Positions 11,832 through 21,698 are shown, numbered from the stretch's first letter. The stretch: DNA of 64,000 nucleotides from CAXRDE01 sp964229355 (GCA_964229355.1 CAXRDE010000009.1:1-64000); one strand, 5' to 3'. Notes: generated from the letters alone by a model not told the origin. Numbers and translations are program-made.

Positions 11832-13136
11832 ATGAAATTGATTCGTCGTACGGCGCTCGCTTCGGCAGCGGCACTCCTGTTAGGTTGTAGTGTACAACCC
11901 CGTGGTTTCAGTCCTGTCAGCGGACCGGCTCCCATTTTCCAGAGGCAAAATGCGGTCACCGCCAAAAATGTTGAATACAGCGCTAACTTTGAACCCACCT
12001 TCCAAAACTCCTTTTTATCGGCCCGCCGTTTAGAAACCACCGGTTACACCGTGGTCAAAGTGGCCTACACGAACAGTGAACAAGTCAACCAGTTGAACGA
12101 ACTGGGCATGGATGTGTGGATGGTGACCCAAAAATACGTGCTGGGTCAAGTGAACGAAGAAGTGTTTGCCCGCCTGCAAAACAGCCGTCTGCGCTTTGAA
12201 CTGATCAGTCCTGAGCCCGGTGTTAGCCCCATGAACACCTTTGATCCCAATTACCACACCTACGAAGAGCTATTAACCGAACTGCGTTCCATTACCGGTC
12301 AGTACAGCCAAATCGCTTCTTTGCATGACATCGGCGACACCTGGGAAAAAACCCAGGGCATGGCCAACCGTGACCTGTGGGCCGTTCACCTGAGCGGCAA
12401 AGGCGTGGCTGAGCAAAAGCCCGGCATCGTGTTCTTAGGCAACCACCACGCCCGCGAACTGGCCACCGTTGAAATTCCTTTACTGCTGATCAAACACCTC
12501 ACCAGCAACTACGGCAAAGATCCTGAGATCACCCAAATGCTCGACACCCGCGACATCTGGATTGTGCCCATGGTCAACCCCGATGGCCACATTCGCGCCG
12601 AAGCCGGCGAAAACTGGCGTAAAAACACCCACCGTTTTAGCGGTACCCGCTATATCGGAACCGACTTAAACCGCAACTACGGCTATCAGTGGGGCGGTGG
12701 CGGAGCCTCTAGCTCACCCAGCAGCGATACCTATCGTGGCGAACATGCTTTTTCTGAGCCCGAAACCCAGGGCATTCGTGACTTTATTCGCTCGCACAGC
12801 AACTTTAAAATCATGATGTCTTACCACAGCTTTAGCAACCTGATCCTGTATCCCTGGGGCTACACCGCTCAGCGCAATCCCAACCAAAAATTGGTAGAAA
12901 TTGGTCAAACCCTGGGCCGCATGACCGGTTATCGTCCACAACAGGCAGCGGACCTCTACGTGGCTTCAGGTATTACTGACGACTACACCTTCGGTGAGTT
13001 GGGCATTTATTCTTATACCACCGAAATGGGCAGCTGGGCCGATGGATTCGATCCACCGTACTCCAAAGTTCAAGACTTCTGGAACGAAAACCGTGGCGCA
13101 GCCCTCTTCTTGATCGACCAGGCTGGCAAACTCTAA
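11832..13136 (+). CDS. M14 zinc carboxypeptidase, lipoprotein
   Basis: A 434-residue secreted metallocarboxypeptidase. The N-terminus is a lipoprotein signal with lipobox LLGC (Cys about 19). After a prodomain-like region of about 100 residues, the M14 domain has zinc ligands HARE (GNHHARELATVEIP) and a later His in SYHSFSNLI, with substrate-binding NPDGH and DLNRNYGYQW. The catalytic glutamate is probably that in YTTEMG near the C-terminus. It would be anchored in the envelope and trim peptides. It stands alone between two terminators. Confidence 0.93.
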   Translation: MKLIRRTALASAAALLLGCSVQPRGFSPVSGPAPIFQRQNAVTAKNVEYSANFEPTFQNSFLSARRLETTGYTVVKVAYTNSEQVNQLNELGMDVWMVTQKYVLGQVNEEVFARLQNSRLRFELISPEPGVSPMNTFDPNYHTYEELLTELRSITGQYSQIASLHDIGDTWEKTQGMANRDLWAVHLSGKGVAEQKPGIVFLGNHHARELATVEIPLLLIKHLTSNYGKDPEITQMLDTRDIWIVPMVNPDGHIRAEAGENWRKNTHRFSGTRYIGTDLNRNYGYQWGGGGASSSPSSDTYRGEHAFSEPETQGIRDFIRSHSNFKIMMSYHSFSNLILYPWGYTAQRNPNQKLVEIGQTLGRMTGYRPQQAADLYVASGITDDYTFGELGIYSYTTEMGSWADGFDPPYSKVQDFWNENRGAALFLIDQAGKL

Positions 13137-13163
13137 GCCTGGAATGCATCATCGATAAATCCC

Positions 13164-13200
13164 AAAGCGTCTATTGTCCTCAAAAACAATAGACGCTTTT
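13164..13200 (+). terminator. Terminator after the M14 peptidase gene
   Basis: A perfect 14-bp inverted repeat (AAAGCGTCTATTGT / ACAATAGACGCTTT) with an 8-nt loop, ending in a TTTT run, lies 27 nt after the stop codon. Confidence 0.85.
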
Positions 13201-13220
13201 TAAATTTTTGGAGTAGCAGC

Positions 13221-13907
13221 ATGTCACCCTTACACGTTTGGATCACCCGTATTTTGGTCTTATCGGTGCGTTTTTTAACCCGCCGTCTCTACACCTTTGA
13301 AGTCCTCTGGGTTGGGCCAAAGCCCCGCAAAGCCTGGCAAAACATTCGCGTCTTTGCCTTTTTGAACCACACCAGTTTATTAGAGCCTCTGTTTTTGGGC
13401 ACACTCCCCGTGTCTTTTTTGTGGGATGCGGCACGTCGTACCGTGGTTCCTGGCGCAGATATCACCATGAATCGCCCCATTGCAGGCACCTTTTACAAAT
13501 ACTTTTCGCCCCGCACAGTATCCATTACCCGCGAGCGCGACGACTCCTGGAGCGGTTTTTTAGCAGAAATTCAACCGGATACCATGGTGGCCCTGGCTCC
13601 CGAAGGACGTATGATGCGCGCCAACGGCTTAGACAAACACGGTAAACCCATGAGTGTTAGGGGCGGTATTGCCGACATTCTCTGTCGCATTCGCACCGGA
13701 AAAATGCTGCTGGGCTATAGCGGAGGACTGCACCATGTGAACGCACCGGGTGAAAAGCGCATGCGCCTCTTTAAAACCCTTAAGATTCGCTATGAAGTGG
13801 TAGAAATTGCCGATTACCTGGCCCAGTTTAACGAAGAAGATCCCCGACGACTCCGTAAATTGGTCGCCAGGGATCTTGAGCATCGCTTGCAATTACACAA
13901 GCCTTAA
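13221..13907 (+). CDS. PlsC-like 1-acylglycerol-phosphate acyltransferase family protein
   Basis: These 228 residues have the acyltransferase block I NHTSLLE, where the usual NHX4D aspartate is a glutamate, and block III as APEGRMMR (consensus FPEGTRS). RRTVVPGADITMNRPIAG could be block II. There is one hydrophobic N-terminal segment. The family transfers acyl chains to lysophosphatidate or similar acceptors at the inner membrane. The altered NHX4D and missing Thr-Arg-Ser in block III leave its substrate uncertain. Ribosome site GGAGTAGCAGC. Confidence 0.75.
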   Translation: MSPLHVWITRILVLSVRFLTRRLYTFEVLWVGPKPRKAWQNIRVFAFLNHTSLLEPLFLGTLPVSFLWDAARRTVVPGADITMNRPIAGTFYKYFSPRTVSITRERDDSWSGFLAEIQPDTMVALAPEGRMMRANGLDKHGKPMSVRGGIADILCRIRTGKMLLGYSGGLHHVNAPGEKRMRLFKTLKIRYEVVEIADYLAQFNEEDPRRLRKLVARDLEHRLQLHKP

Positions 13908-13916
13908 GGTCAATAC

Positions 13917-14123
13917 TTAACCGCTAAACTGAAAGGGCTCGTCACCATATTGGCTGAGGCTATCGGCTAAGCTCTCAAAAAGAGCTTCTGCGGGTTGATC
14001 TTTTTTCTGTTTCTTTTTGCCCTTTTCATCTTTGCGTTGCTGATCAGGGTTCTTTCCCTCAAATTTTTCAACACGGGGTGTGTAGTTAAATTCGGGCACG
14101 TTATAAATCCCATTGAGAGCCAT
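13917..14123 (-). CDS. Small charged hypothetical protein
   Basis: A 68-residue protein with no recognised family. It has a short N-terminal segment, a Lys-rich centre (KGKKKQKKD) and an acidic tail. A very strong ribosome site, AAGGAGG, precedes the ATG at good spacing, which supports expression. It is convergent with the acyltransferase gene at 10-nt distance. Confidence 0.7.
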   Translation of the reverse strand: MALNGIYNVPEFNYTPRVEKFEGKNPDQQRKDEKGKKKQKKDQPAEALFESLADSLSQYGDEPFQFSG

Positions 14124-14199
14124 TGCGTTTACCTCCTTGCAGTTTACATAACTTAACTTGTTATTATTATCAGCAAGGTTTTTGCGTCAATGAAGGTAT

Positions 14200-14865
14200 T
14201 TAATCAAATTTTAACAGTTCGATCTCGGCACTCAATGCAAAAAGCTGCTGATAACGGGCCGTCAGCTCCTGGTGAAACTGCAGATCTTGCTGTATTTTTT
14301 TAAGCTCTTCACGGCGAAAACGTTTTTCTTTGAGGTTCTTTTCGAGCACTTCAATCTGCCGCGCCGTTTGAATAATCAGATTTGCCGCTCCCCGCTTTTC
14401 AGAAAGCTCCGAAAGGCGGTCATAAAGCAGCTGGCATTGCTCGTGGGCATGCATCACCTGACTTAAACGTTCAAGATACTGGGGAATACGCTGAAACAAA
14501 AGCTCACTTTGTTTCGCCAAACGCCGCAAATCGTCACGCTTGTCGAGGGCATAGCGGTGACTGCCCTGGGCAAATTGCAAAACGCGGTTCAGCTCCGCTA
14601 ACGGATCTTCGATATTATCGTCGGCGTCCTCAACGCGGAGCACTTTAACAGCTTTGGGTTCAGCGGGAGGCGAAACGGGAGCCGTGGTCTGTTGTACCGC
14701 ATGCTCTAGATCATCCAACAAGAGCCCTTCAGCCCCCAGGGTTTCCGGGGCAATACCCGCGTGCCATTGCTCCAGATCTTCTAAAGTTAAGGGCTGGCTG
14801 CCCCCCACCGGCAAATCCACATCGGCCAGCGGGGCGGTTTGTAAGTCCATTTCAAAATCACACAT
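14200..14865 (-). CDS. Hypothetical coiled-coil protein downstream of lepA
   Basis: The 221 residues have an acidic, Leu/Pro-rich first third. From about residue 85 a long helical, heptad-like region follows (RRLAKQSELLFQRIPQYLERL and EVLEKNLKEKRFRREELKKIQQ), typical of a coiled coil. No signal peptide or known domain is seen. It follows lepA by 16 nt on the same strand, so it is probably the last gene of the gyrA-lepA transcript. Confidence 0.75.
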   Translation of the reverse strand: MCDFEMDLQTAPLADVDLPVGGSQPLTLEDLEQWHAGIAPETLGAEGLLLDDLEHAVQQTTAPVSPPAEPKAVKVLRVEDADDNIEDPLAELNRVLQFAQGSHRYALDKRDDLRRLAKQSELLFQRIPQYLERLSQVMHAHEQCQLLYDRLSELSEKRGAANLIIQTARQIEVLEKNLKEKRFRREELKKIQQDLQFHQELTARYQQLFALSAEIELLKFD

Positions 14866-14881
14866 GATACGCTACTGTTCG

Positions 14882-16684
14882 CTACTCCTGGCCAATCTTG
14901 AGAATGGCCATAAAAGCATCTTGCGGCACTTCTACACGTCCGACGTTTTTCATGCGTTTTTTACCGGCTTTTTGCTTTTCAAGCAGCTTGCGTTTGCGGC
15001 TAATGTCGCCGCCGTAACACTTGTCTAACACGTTTTTGCGCATGGCTTTTACAGTTTCACGGCTAATGATCCGGCTGCCAATGGCGGCCTGAATGGGCAC
15101 TTCAAACATCTGGCGCGGAATAATCTCTTTCAGCTTTGACGTCAGCTGCTTGCCCACAAAATAGGCTTTCTCTTTGGGCACAATAATGGACAGGGCATCC
15201 ACGATATCGCCATTGAGCAGAATGTCCAACTTCACCAGATTGGCGTCACGCATGCCGATCATTTCATAATCCAGGGACGCATAACCTGAGCTTTTGGACT
15301 TGAGCTGGTCAAAAAAGTCCGCCATCATTTCGTTCAACGGCAATTCGTAGACCAGGGTGACCCGTTGGGGCGTGGGATAGTCCATGCTCATAAAGACCCC
15401 CCGGCGGCTCTGGGCCAGTTCCATCATGGCACCCACGTATTCTTTGGGCGCAATAATGGTCACCTTCACGTAGGGTTCACACATGGACTCAATATTTTGG
15501 GCATCGGGCAGCTTTTGCGGGTTATCGATTTCGAGTACTTCGCCGTCGAGAGTTACCACTTCATAAACAACGCTCGGGGCGGTGGCAATCAGGTCAATGT
15601 CGTACTCGCGCTCCAGCCGCTCCTGAATAATTTCCATGTGCAATAGCCCCAGGAAACCACAGCGGAAACCAAAGCCCAGAGCGTTGGAAGACTCGGGCTC
15701 AAAAGCCAGGGCGGCATCGTTGAGCTGCAATTTACCCAGGGCTTCTTTTAATTCCATGTAATCATCGGAGTCCACAGGGTACAAACCACAGAACACCATG
15801 GGCACCGCCGGACGATAACCCGGCAGGGGCTCTTTGGCATCGTTGTTAACCAGGGTAATGGTATCGCCCACGCGGGCGTGCTGTACGTCTTTAATTTCCG
15901 CCGACAAATAGCCCGTCTCGCCCACACTGAGCTGATCCACAGGTTTACGAGTCGGCAATAAAACCCCCAGCTCGGTGACTTCGTACTTTTTGTCAGACAC
16001 CATAAAGCGAATTTTATCGCCTTTGTTCAAGGTGCCCTGAAAAATCCGGAAGAACACCACGGTACCGCGGTAAGGGTCGTAGACCGAGTCAAAGATCAAG
16101 GCTTTCAGCGGGTCTTCGGGACGTCCGCGGGGTGGTGGCACCTGAAACACGATGGCTTCCAGCAGGTCTTTAATGCCAATGCCTTCTTTGGCACTGGTTA
16201 ACACCGCTTCGCTGGCATCCAAGCCCAAATCTTCCAGTTGTTCTTTGGCGCTTTCCACGTCAGCGCTGGGCAAGTCAATTTTGTTAATGACCGGAATAAT
16301 TTCCAGATCATGCTCAAGGGCCAGGTAGAGGTTGGCAATGGTTTGCGCCTCGACCCCCTGGGTGGCGTCAATAATCAGCAAAGCCCCTTCACAAGCGGCC
16401 AGACTGCGTGACACCTCATAGTTAAAGTCCACGTGCCCTGGGGTATCGATCAGGTTCAACACATAATCGTGTCCATCAGAGGCCCGGTAATTGAGACGGG
16501 CAGATTGAGACTTAATGGTAATGCCTCTTTCCCGCTCAATATCTAAGTTATCTAAGACCTGTTGCGTCATTTCTCGCTGAGAAAGCGCTCCAGTGGTTTC
16601 AATTAAACGATCTGCCAGGGTTGATTTACCATGATCAATGTGGGCAATAATCGAAAAATTGCGAATTTTATCAATCGGCGTCAC
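14882..16684 (-). CDS. lepA: Elongation factor 4 (LepA), back-translocating GTPase
   Basis: A 600-residue ribosome-associated GTPase. G1 AHIDHGKST (about 15-23), the G3 DTPGHVDF and G4 NKIDLPSAD motifs, a domain II beta barrel, and the LepA-specific C-terminal domain ending GGDISRKRKLLEKQKAGKKRMK are all present. Length is normal for the family. The ATG lies inside the end of gyrA (14-nt overlap), a sign of translational coupling between gyrase and EF4 in this organism. Confidence 0.98.
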   Translation of the reverse strand: MTPIDKIRNFSIIAHIDHGKSTLADRLIETTGALSQREMTQQVLDNLDIERERGITIKSQSARLNYRASDGHDYVLNLIDTPGHVDFNYEVSRSLAACEGALLIIDATQGVEAQTIANLYLALEHDLEIIPVINKIDLPSADVESAKEQLEDLGLDASEAVLTSAKEGIGIKDLLEAIVFQVPPPRGRPEDPLKALIFDSVYDPYRGTVVFFRIFQGTLNKGDKIRFMVSDKKYEVTELGVLLPTRKPVDQLSVGETGYLSAEIKDVQHARVGDTITLVNNDAKEPLPGYRPAVPMVFCGLYPVDSDDYMELKEALGKLQLNDAALAFEPESSNALGFGFRCGFLGLLHMEIIQERLEREYDIDLIATAPSVVYEVVTLDGEVLEIDNPQKLPDAQNIESMCEPYVKVTIIAPKEYVGAMMELAQSRRGVFMSMDYPTPQRVTLVYELPLNEMMADFFDQLKSKSSGYASLDYEMIGMRDANLVKLDILLNGDIVDALSIIVPKEKAYFVGKQLTSKLKEIIPRQMFEVPIQAAIGSRIISRETVKAMRKNVLDKCYGGDISRKRKLLEKQKAGKKRMKNVGRVEVPQDAFMAILKIGQE

Positions 16685-19199
16685 TGTGTATTTCCGTTTC
16701 TGTCATTTCAACTTCATCTGCATGCACGGCATCGGTGCTTAAGAGCGTTTCGTCTTCGACCTCAGACTCACGAAGCGCCACGCGCGCAACGCCCACAATG
16801 GTATCGTCAGCATCCAGGCGCTGAACAATCATGCCTTTGGTGCCGCGCTTATAAGTACCAATGGTGGCCACCCGTTGACGGGTCACCACGCCCTTGGCAG
16901 TAATAATCATAATTTCGTCATCGTCATTCACCGCCAACACGGTAGAAACTTTGCCATCCTGGCGGAGTTTAATGTTAATCACGCCAGATCCGTTGCGGCT
17001 TTGTAAGCGGTAGTCTTCCACTTCCGTGCGCTTACCGTAGCCATTGGTAGTGACCGTCAAAATATTTTCACCGGGCTGAGGTACCGCCAGTCCCACGATA
17101 TAGTCGATTTCACGCAGACGCATGGACTTCACCCCGCGGGTGCTGCGGCCCATGGAGCGCACGTCCACCTCTGGGAACAGAATGGATTTACCCTCTGCCG
17201 TACCGACTAACACGTTTTGTTGGCCATCGGTGAGTTTGACCCACTCCAGAGTATCGTCGTCATCTAAGCGAATGGCGATCAAACCTGAACGGCGAATATT
17301 TTTATAAGCGCTCAGCTCGGTTTTTTTGATCAGACCTTTGCGGGTCAAGCTCATGAGGTAATGATCGTCATCAAACTCCGTAATGGTGAGCATGGCCGTT
17401 ACGGCCTCATCGGCCTCTAATTCCAAAAGGTTCGCGATGCTATTGCCCTTGGCCTGGCGGCTGGTTTCAGGAATTTCGTAGACCTTGAGCCCGTAAACCC
17501 GCCCACGGGTGGTAAAGAACAAGAGGTTTTCATGGGCTGAGGTCACCGAAAAATGCTGAATGTAGTCATCATCGCGCATCTGCATGCCCGAGATACCCCG
17601 TCCACCTCGCTTCTGCTGCTCAAAAGTATCCAAATGCATGCGCTTGATATACCCTTTGGAGGTCATAATCACCACATTGGGTTCATTGGGAATGAGGTCT
17701 TCGTAAGTAAAGTCACCGGGATCCACTTCAAACTGGGTGCGGCGGCCGTCTTCGTACTTTTCGGTCAGACCATCTAACTCTTCGAGGATAATCTCGTTCA
17801 CGCGTTCAGGCGAAGCCAAAATGCCCTGAAAGTCTTCGATTTGACCGTTAAGCTCGGCTTGCTCATCCAGCAGGCGTTGACGCTCCAAACCGGTTAAACG
17901 GCGCAATTGCATATCCAGCACCGCAGTGGCCTGGGTGCTACTCAATTCAAATGCTTCCACCAGGCCTTCTTGCGCTTCAGCAGTGCTGTTGGCTCCACGA
18001 ATAATCGCAATGGCACGGTCTAAATTGTCTAAGACCTTTAAAAAGCCCACCACCAAATGTAAACGGGCTTCGGCTTTGCTTAAAAAGAACTGGGTGCGGC
18101 GACGCACCACTTCAACGCGGTGCTTTAAGAACTCCACCAAAATATCTTTAAGGTTCAACAAACGGGGCTGGTTATTGACCAGGGCCACCATGTTAAAGCT
18201 GTAGTTGGACTGCAGGCGGGTCTGCTGAAACAGGTTGTTTAAGACCACCTGAGAGTTGGCGTCACGCTTCAGCTCAATGCTAATGCGCATACCGTTGCGG
18301 TCCGACTCATCGCGCAGATCAGCAATGCCTTCAATTTTACCGGTTTGCACCAGATCGGCAATTTGCTCAATCAGGCGGGTTTTGTTGAGCTGAAAGGGAA
18401 TTTCTTTAACGATGAGTTTATCCCGCTCGCGCTTGCCGCCTTCTTCAAACTCCACTTTAGCACGTACCGTCACAGAGCCCCGACCGGTTTCATAGGCCTG
18501 ACGAATGCCGCGCTTGCCCAGCAAAATACCGCCGGTGGGGAAATCAGGGCCTTTGACGTATTGCAAAAGATCGGTAATGGCTGCCTCAGGGTGGGCAATC
18601 AGGTGACGCAGGGCGTCAACCACTTCTTTAAGGTTGTGAGGGGGAATCTCAGTGGCCATCCCCACGGCAATCCCGGTAACGCCGTTGACCAACAGGTTGG
18701 GGGCTTTACTGGGCATGACCACAGGTTCATCAAGAGAGCCGTCAAAGTTCGGCGAAAAGTCAACGGTTTCGCAATCTAAGTCTTGCAAAAGCTCGGTGGC
18801 ATAATGGGTGAGACGGGCTTCGGTATAACGCATGGCTGCCGCAGAGTCCCCGTCAATGGAACCAAAGTTACCCTGGCCGTCCACCAGCAGCTGACGCACC
18901 GAAAAGTGTTGGGCCATACGTACCATGGAATCGTAAACCGCCGTATCGCCGTGCGGGTGGTACTTACCGAGAACTTCCCCGACGATACGGGCGCTCTTTT
19001 TAAAGGGCTTATCGGGGGTCATGCCCATTTCGCCCATGGCGTACAAAATACGGCGGTGAACGGGCTTTAAACCATCTCGCACATCGGGCAGGGCCCGCGA
19101 CACAATGACGGACATGGCGTAATCCAGAAAGGATGCCTTCATTTCATCTTGAATGGTAATGGTAGGTTGATTTTCGGATAGGGTGGGCAGGTCTGTCAT
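16671..19199 (-). CDS. gyrA: DNA gyrase subunit A
   Basis: This subunit breaks and rejoins DNA in the A2B2 gyrase. The 842 residues show the N-terminal winged-helix/tower domain with the catalytic Tyr125 (AAMRYTEARL) and the beta-pinwheel C-terminal domain with the GyrA box QKRGGRG. The quinolone-determining segment reads HPHGDTAVYD, with Thr86 where E. coli has Ser83; Thr is common there in susceptible species. The C-terminus is a short acidic tail, as in many GyrA proteins. gyrB is not in the window. Confidence 0.98.
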   Translation of the reverse strand: MTDLPTLSENQPTITIQDEMKASFLDYAMSVIVSRALPDVRDGLKPVHRRILYAMGEMGMTPDKPFKKSARIVGEVLGKYHPHGDTAVYDSMVRMAQHFSVRQLLVDGQGNFGSIDGDSAAAMRYTEARLTHYATELLQDLDCETVDFSPNFDGSLDEPVVMPSKAPNLLVNGVTGIAVGMATEIPPHNLKEVVDALRHLIAHPEAAITDLLQYVKGPDFPTGGILLGKRGIRQAYETGRGSVTVRAKVEFEEGGKRERDKLIVKEIPFQLNKTRLIEQIADLVQTGKIEGIADLRDESDRNGMRISIELKRDANSQVVLNNLFQQTRLQSNYSFNMVALVNNQPRLLNLKDILVEFLKHRVEVVRRRTQFFLSKAEARLHLVVGFLKVLDNLDRAIAIIRGANSTAEAQEGLVEAFELSSTQATAVLDMQLRRLTGLERQRLLDEQAELNGQIEDFQGILASPERVNEIILEELDGLTEKYEDGRRTQFEVDPGDFTYEDLIPNEPNVVIMTSKGYIKRMHLDTFEQQKRGGRGISGMQMRDDDYIQHFSVTSAHENLLFFTTRGRVYGLKVYEIPETSRQAKGNSIANLLELEADEAVTAMLTITEFDDDHYLMSLTRKGLIKKTELSAYKNIRRSGLIAIRLDDDDTLEWVKLTDGQQNVLVGTAEGKSILFPEVDVRSMGRSTRGVKSMRLREIDYIVGLAVPQPGENILTVTTNGYGKRTEVEDYRLQSRNGSGVINIKLRQDGKVSTVLAVNDDDEIMIITAKGVVTRQRVATIGTYKRGTKGMIVQRLDADDTIVGVARVALRESEVEDETLLSTDAVHADEVEMTETEIHSDAD

Positions 19200-19300
19200 G
19201 TGATGCTCTTTCTCATTAAAAGGTCTGCATCATTATACCTTGTTTCTGCCTGAATTAGGGGCAAAAACACAGGTTTCACAAGGCATTGCGCCCTAATTTT

Positions 19301-20578
19301 TCAACGGGAAGGACTTCGGGTTTCCACCCGAAAGATAAAACCACTTTTGAAGGTCCAAATCTCGTAATCACTGAGCACGTCACCGACGGCATCAAAGTCT
19401 ACACTGCCCGAGGCGCCTTCATAGTTAATGGCCTGACCTTCGGCCAGCAAGCGCAAGGCTTCTTTTAATCCCAATTCACCGGGGCCCACCAGCTTGCCAG
19501 GCGGACCGGACACCTGTTGCAAGGCCTCAGGCCACGACAAATCCTTTTGAAAATGGCGCAATTGCAGTGCCAGGGCCGCCAGAACCACTGCATCGTAAGT
19601 GTGCGCGGCAAAGCTCACGGGAACCCCCTGATAAGCGGCCAAATAATCCTGTTCAAAGCGCGCAGAAGCTTCTTGCGGCAAAGCAGACGGCACCGTTCCC
19701 AGCGATTGATCCAAACGAAAGGGAGCTGAGACGCCCGCCAGGGTTTCTGCGGACTTTAAACCATCAGAAAAAAACCAGCGCAGCTCAGACTGAAGCCCAC
19801 TGGCCAGCCAGTGGTTAAAAATTTGCGGTGCCTCTTGCGGATACCCCACGAGACACACCCCGTCCAAAGCTTGCGACCACAGGGCACCTAAAGCCGCCGA
19901 CAAAGCCTCGGTTTGATCGGGCTGGTAAGGCACCGAAGCCACCACCTCGCCCCCTTGATCCACAAAGGCTTTTTGCAGGGTGTTTTTTAAAGAACTGCCG
20001 TAGGCATCATCTAAATAAATCACTCCCAGACGGCGCACCCCACTTTCGTAAATGCGATCCGCCAAAATGGTGCTCTGAAAGGCATCGGAGGGGGCCGTAC
20101 GAAAAAACAATTGATCGGGATCTTTGGTGGTGAAGGAAGCCGCCGTCGAGGCCGGAGAAATCATCGGAAAGCCACCACGCCCCGCTTCTTGCAAGAGCTG
20201 ACGGCTCACCTGCGAGCTGGAAGCCCCGATCAACACATCGGGAGCGCCCTCGGCGGCGATATACGCCTGCAATTGCGCCTGCGCACGGGCAGCCTGGGTG
20301 CCAGAGTCGAGATGGTCTAGCTGTAAACGCCCTGAAGCCAGACCCCCAGCCTGGTTAATATGATCAGCCGCCAGCCGGGCTGCCTTCTCGCGAGAAGGTC
20401 CATTGGCCGCCAGTGCACCCGTCAGGGGCAGTACCGTGACCAGGCGCGCGCCAACGGCTTGCTGAGCAGAACTTCCCGTGGGTGCCGAAGCCGGGGTTTG
20501 ACAGGCTTGCAACGCGAGAACAATACCCGCGCTGAAGCGAAAAAAGGTTTTGTACACCCGCTGCGCCTTAAGGGTCAA
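19301..20578 (-). CDS. Type 1 periplasmic binding lipoprotein, LivK-like
   Basis: This 425-residue protein is a branched-chain-amino-acid-type ABC substrate-binding or receptor protein (Peripla_BP_6). It has a lipobox LQAC at about residue 26, then LPLTGALAANGPSREKAARLAADHINQAGG, the usual family opening. Later hallmarks are IGASSSQVSRQLLQEAGRGGFPMISPASTAAS and GVIYLDDAYGSSL. No permease or ATPase genes are adjacent, so it may serve a remote transporter or act as a sensor. Its start overlaps the end of the upstream lipoprotein gene by 11 nt. Confidence 0.88.
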   Translation of the reverse strand: MTLKAQRVYKTFFRFSAGIVLALQACQTPASAPTGSSAQQAVGARLVTVLPLTGALAANGPSREKAARLAADHINQAGGLASGRLQLDHLDSGTQAARAQAQLQAYIAAEGAPDVLIGASSSQVSRQLLQEAGRGGFPMISPASTAASFTTKDPDQLFFRTAPSDAFQSTILADRIYESGVRRLGVIYLDDAYGSSLKNTLQKAFVDQGGEVVASVPYQPDQTEALSAALGALWSQALDGVCLVGYPQEAPQIFNHWLASGLQSELRWFFSDGLKSAETLAGVSAPFRLDQSLGTVPSALPQEASARFEQDYLAAYQGVPVSFAAHTYDAVVLAALALQLRHFQKDLSWPEALQQVSGPPGKLVGPGELGLKEALRLLAEGQAINYEGASGSVDFDAVGDVLSDYEIWTFKSGFIFRVETRSPSR

Positions 20579-21698
20579 TACGCACCGTCAGGGTATGGGT
20601 CAAAGCCGGGTTATCTAAGGCCTGAGCGGTGAGCTGCACCGTACCGGCTTTTAAACCCAGCACCGTGCCATCGGCCTGTACCGAAGCAATGTCGCCCGCA
20701 GAGGTAGACCAGCGTACCGCCTGGGTTTTGCTCTGGTCGGCAAAGGTGGTTACCGCAGAAAACAGCGTGGGCTGACCTTGTTTTAGCGCCGTCACAGACT
20801 CTTGAATGCGAATTGAAGTGGGCGCCACATAGGCGGGCAACTCCGCCACAAAGTCTCGCACAGCGGTATCAATCAGGGCTTGATCGGCACTGCTTTTAAA
20901 GCGTTTTTGCAGGGCCTCGGCCACTGTGGCCTCAAGGGCCTGCAAATGGGTGCTCAGGTAAGCCAGGTTCACCCGCTTGTTTTGGCGCATGGCCTCGGCC
21001 TTGACCAGATCCACGGTGGTGGATCCTAAGTCCAGATCAGCAGCCATGGTTTGTCCGGCGGCCCCCGTGTCTAAACGGGTTTGCAAGTTCAGCAAGGGGT
21101 GTTGGGCGCGCAGATCGTAGGTGGCATTGGGCCGCAGCTGAGGCAACACATAAGAGGCCACAAAGAAGGGCTCGCCGTTAATAAACTGAATCACGGTCTG
21201 ATGAATGGTGGCCTTTTGGGCCTGACCCGACTCTGACACACTGAGCTTGAAGTTATCGCGGAAGAATTCTACCCAGAAGCTGGTGCTCAGGCCCTGCGAC
21301 TTCACGGAGCGAATACCAAAGATGGACTGGGCGGGCAAAAGGCCCTGAGGGGGCGCGGTTAAACCCTGTGGCGGCGCAGTCAAGCCCTGAGGCGGGGCGG
21401 TGAGGCCTTGCGGAGGAGCGGTTAATTGTCCCAGTTCATCCGCCCCCAGAATCAAACTGGCAGGAATTTTAAGCTGTCCTGTTAAACCCACTTTTTCAGC
21501 GGCGGGCTTTAACGCATAAGCGGGGACCTTGTCCACATCGATGCTTTGCAAGGCTTGTAAACCCTGGGCATTGGCAGTTTCTACCGCAGGCGTAGGCGTT
21601 GCAGATTCGCCACAAGCACTCAATCCCAGCAGCGACAACGCACAAAAAGCAGCCAGCGCAGGACGGTAAACGGGTAAAGATAATGGCTTGTGGGTCAT
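20568..21698 (-). CDS. Lipoprotein with TAPPQGL repeats and C-terminal Big-2 domain
   Basis: I choose the ATG at 21698, which puts the signal sequence at the N-terminus and the lipobox LSAC near residue 30 (376 residues in all). Four exact TAPPQGL heptads follow near residues 93-120. The last 80 residues are a bacterial Ig-like (Big-2) domain (RWSTSAGDIASVQADGTVLGLKAGTVQLTA in consensus order). The middle has no recognised family. It is probably an envelope-anchored adhesive or structural protein. It precedes and overlaps the LivK-like gene. An in-frame ATG at 21722 also exists. Confidence 0.8.
   Translation of the reverse strand: MTHKPLSLPVYRPALAAFCALSLLGLSACGESATPTPAVETANAQGLQALQSIDVDKVPAYALKPAAEKVGLTGQLKIPASLILGADELGQLTAPPQGLTAPPQGLTAPPQGLTAPPQGLLPAQSIFGIRSVKSQGLSTSFWVEFFRDNFKLSVSESGQAQKATIHQTVIQFINGEPFFVASYVLPQLRPNATYDLRAQHPLLNLQTRLDTGAAGQTMAADLDLGSTTVDLVKAEAMRQNKRVNLAYLSTHLQALEATVAEALQKRFKSSADQALIDTAVRDFVAELPAYVAPTSIRIQESVTALKQGQPTLFSAVTTFADQSKTQAVRWSTSAGDIASVQADGTVLGLKAGTVQLTAQALDNPALTHTLTVRIDP
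21339..21422 (-). repeat. Four in-frame heptad repeats (TAPPQGL)
   Basis: Four consecutive 21-bp units encode the identical heptad TAPPQGL, but differ from each other at synonymous third positions. This implies that the protein repeat has been kept while the DNA diverged. The segment is a proline-rich linker between the lipobox region and the rest of the lipoprotein. Confidence 0.9.

Noticed and set aside
21339..21422. Possible CRISPR-like short repeat
   Set aside because: Units are contiguous, in frame, encode one heptad and lack spacers.
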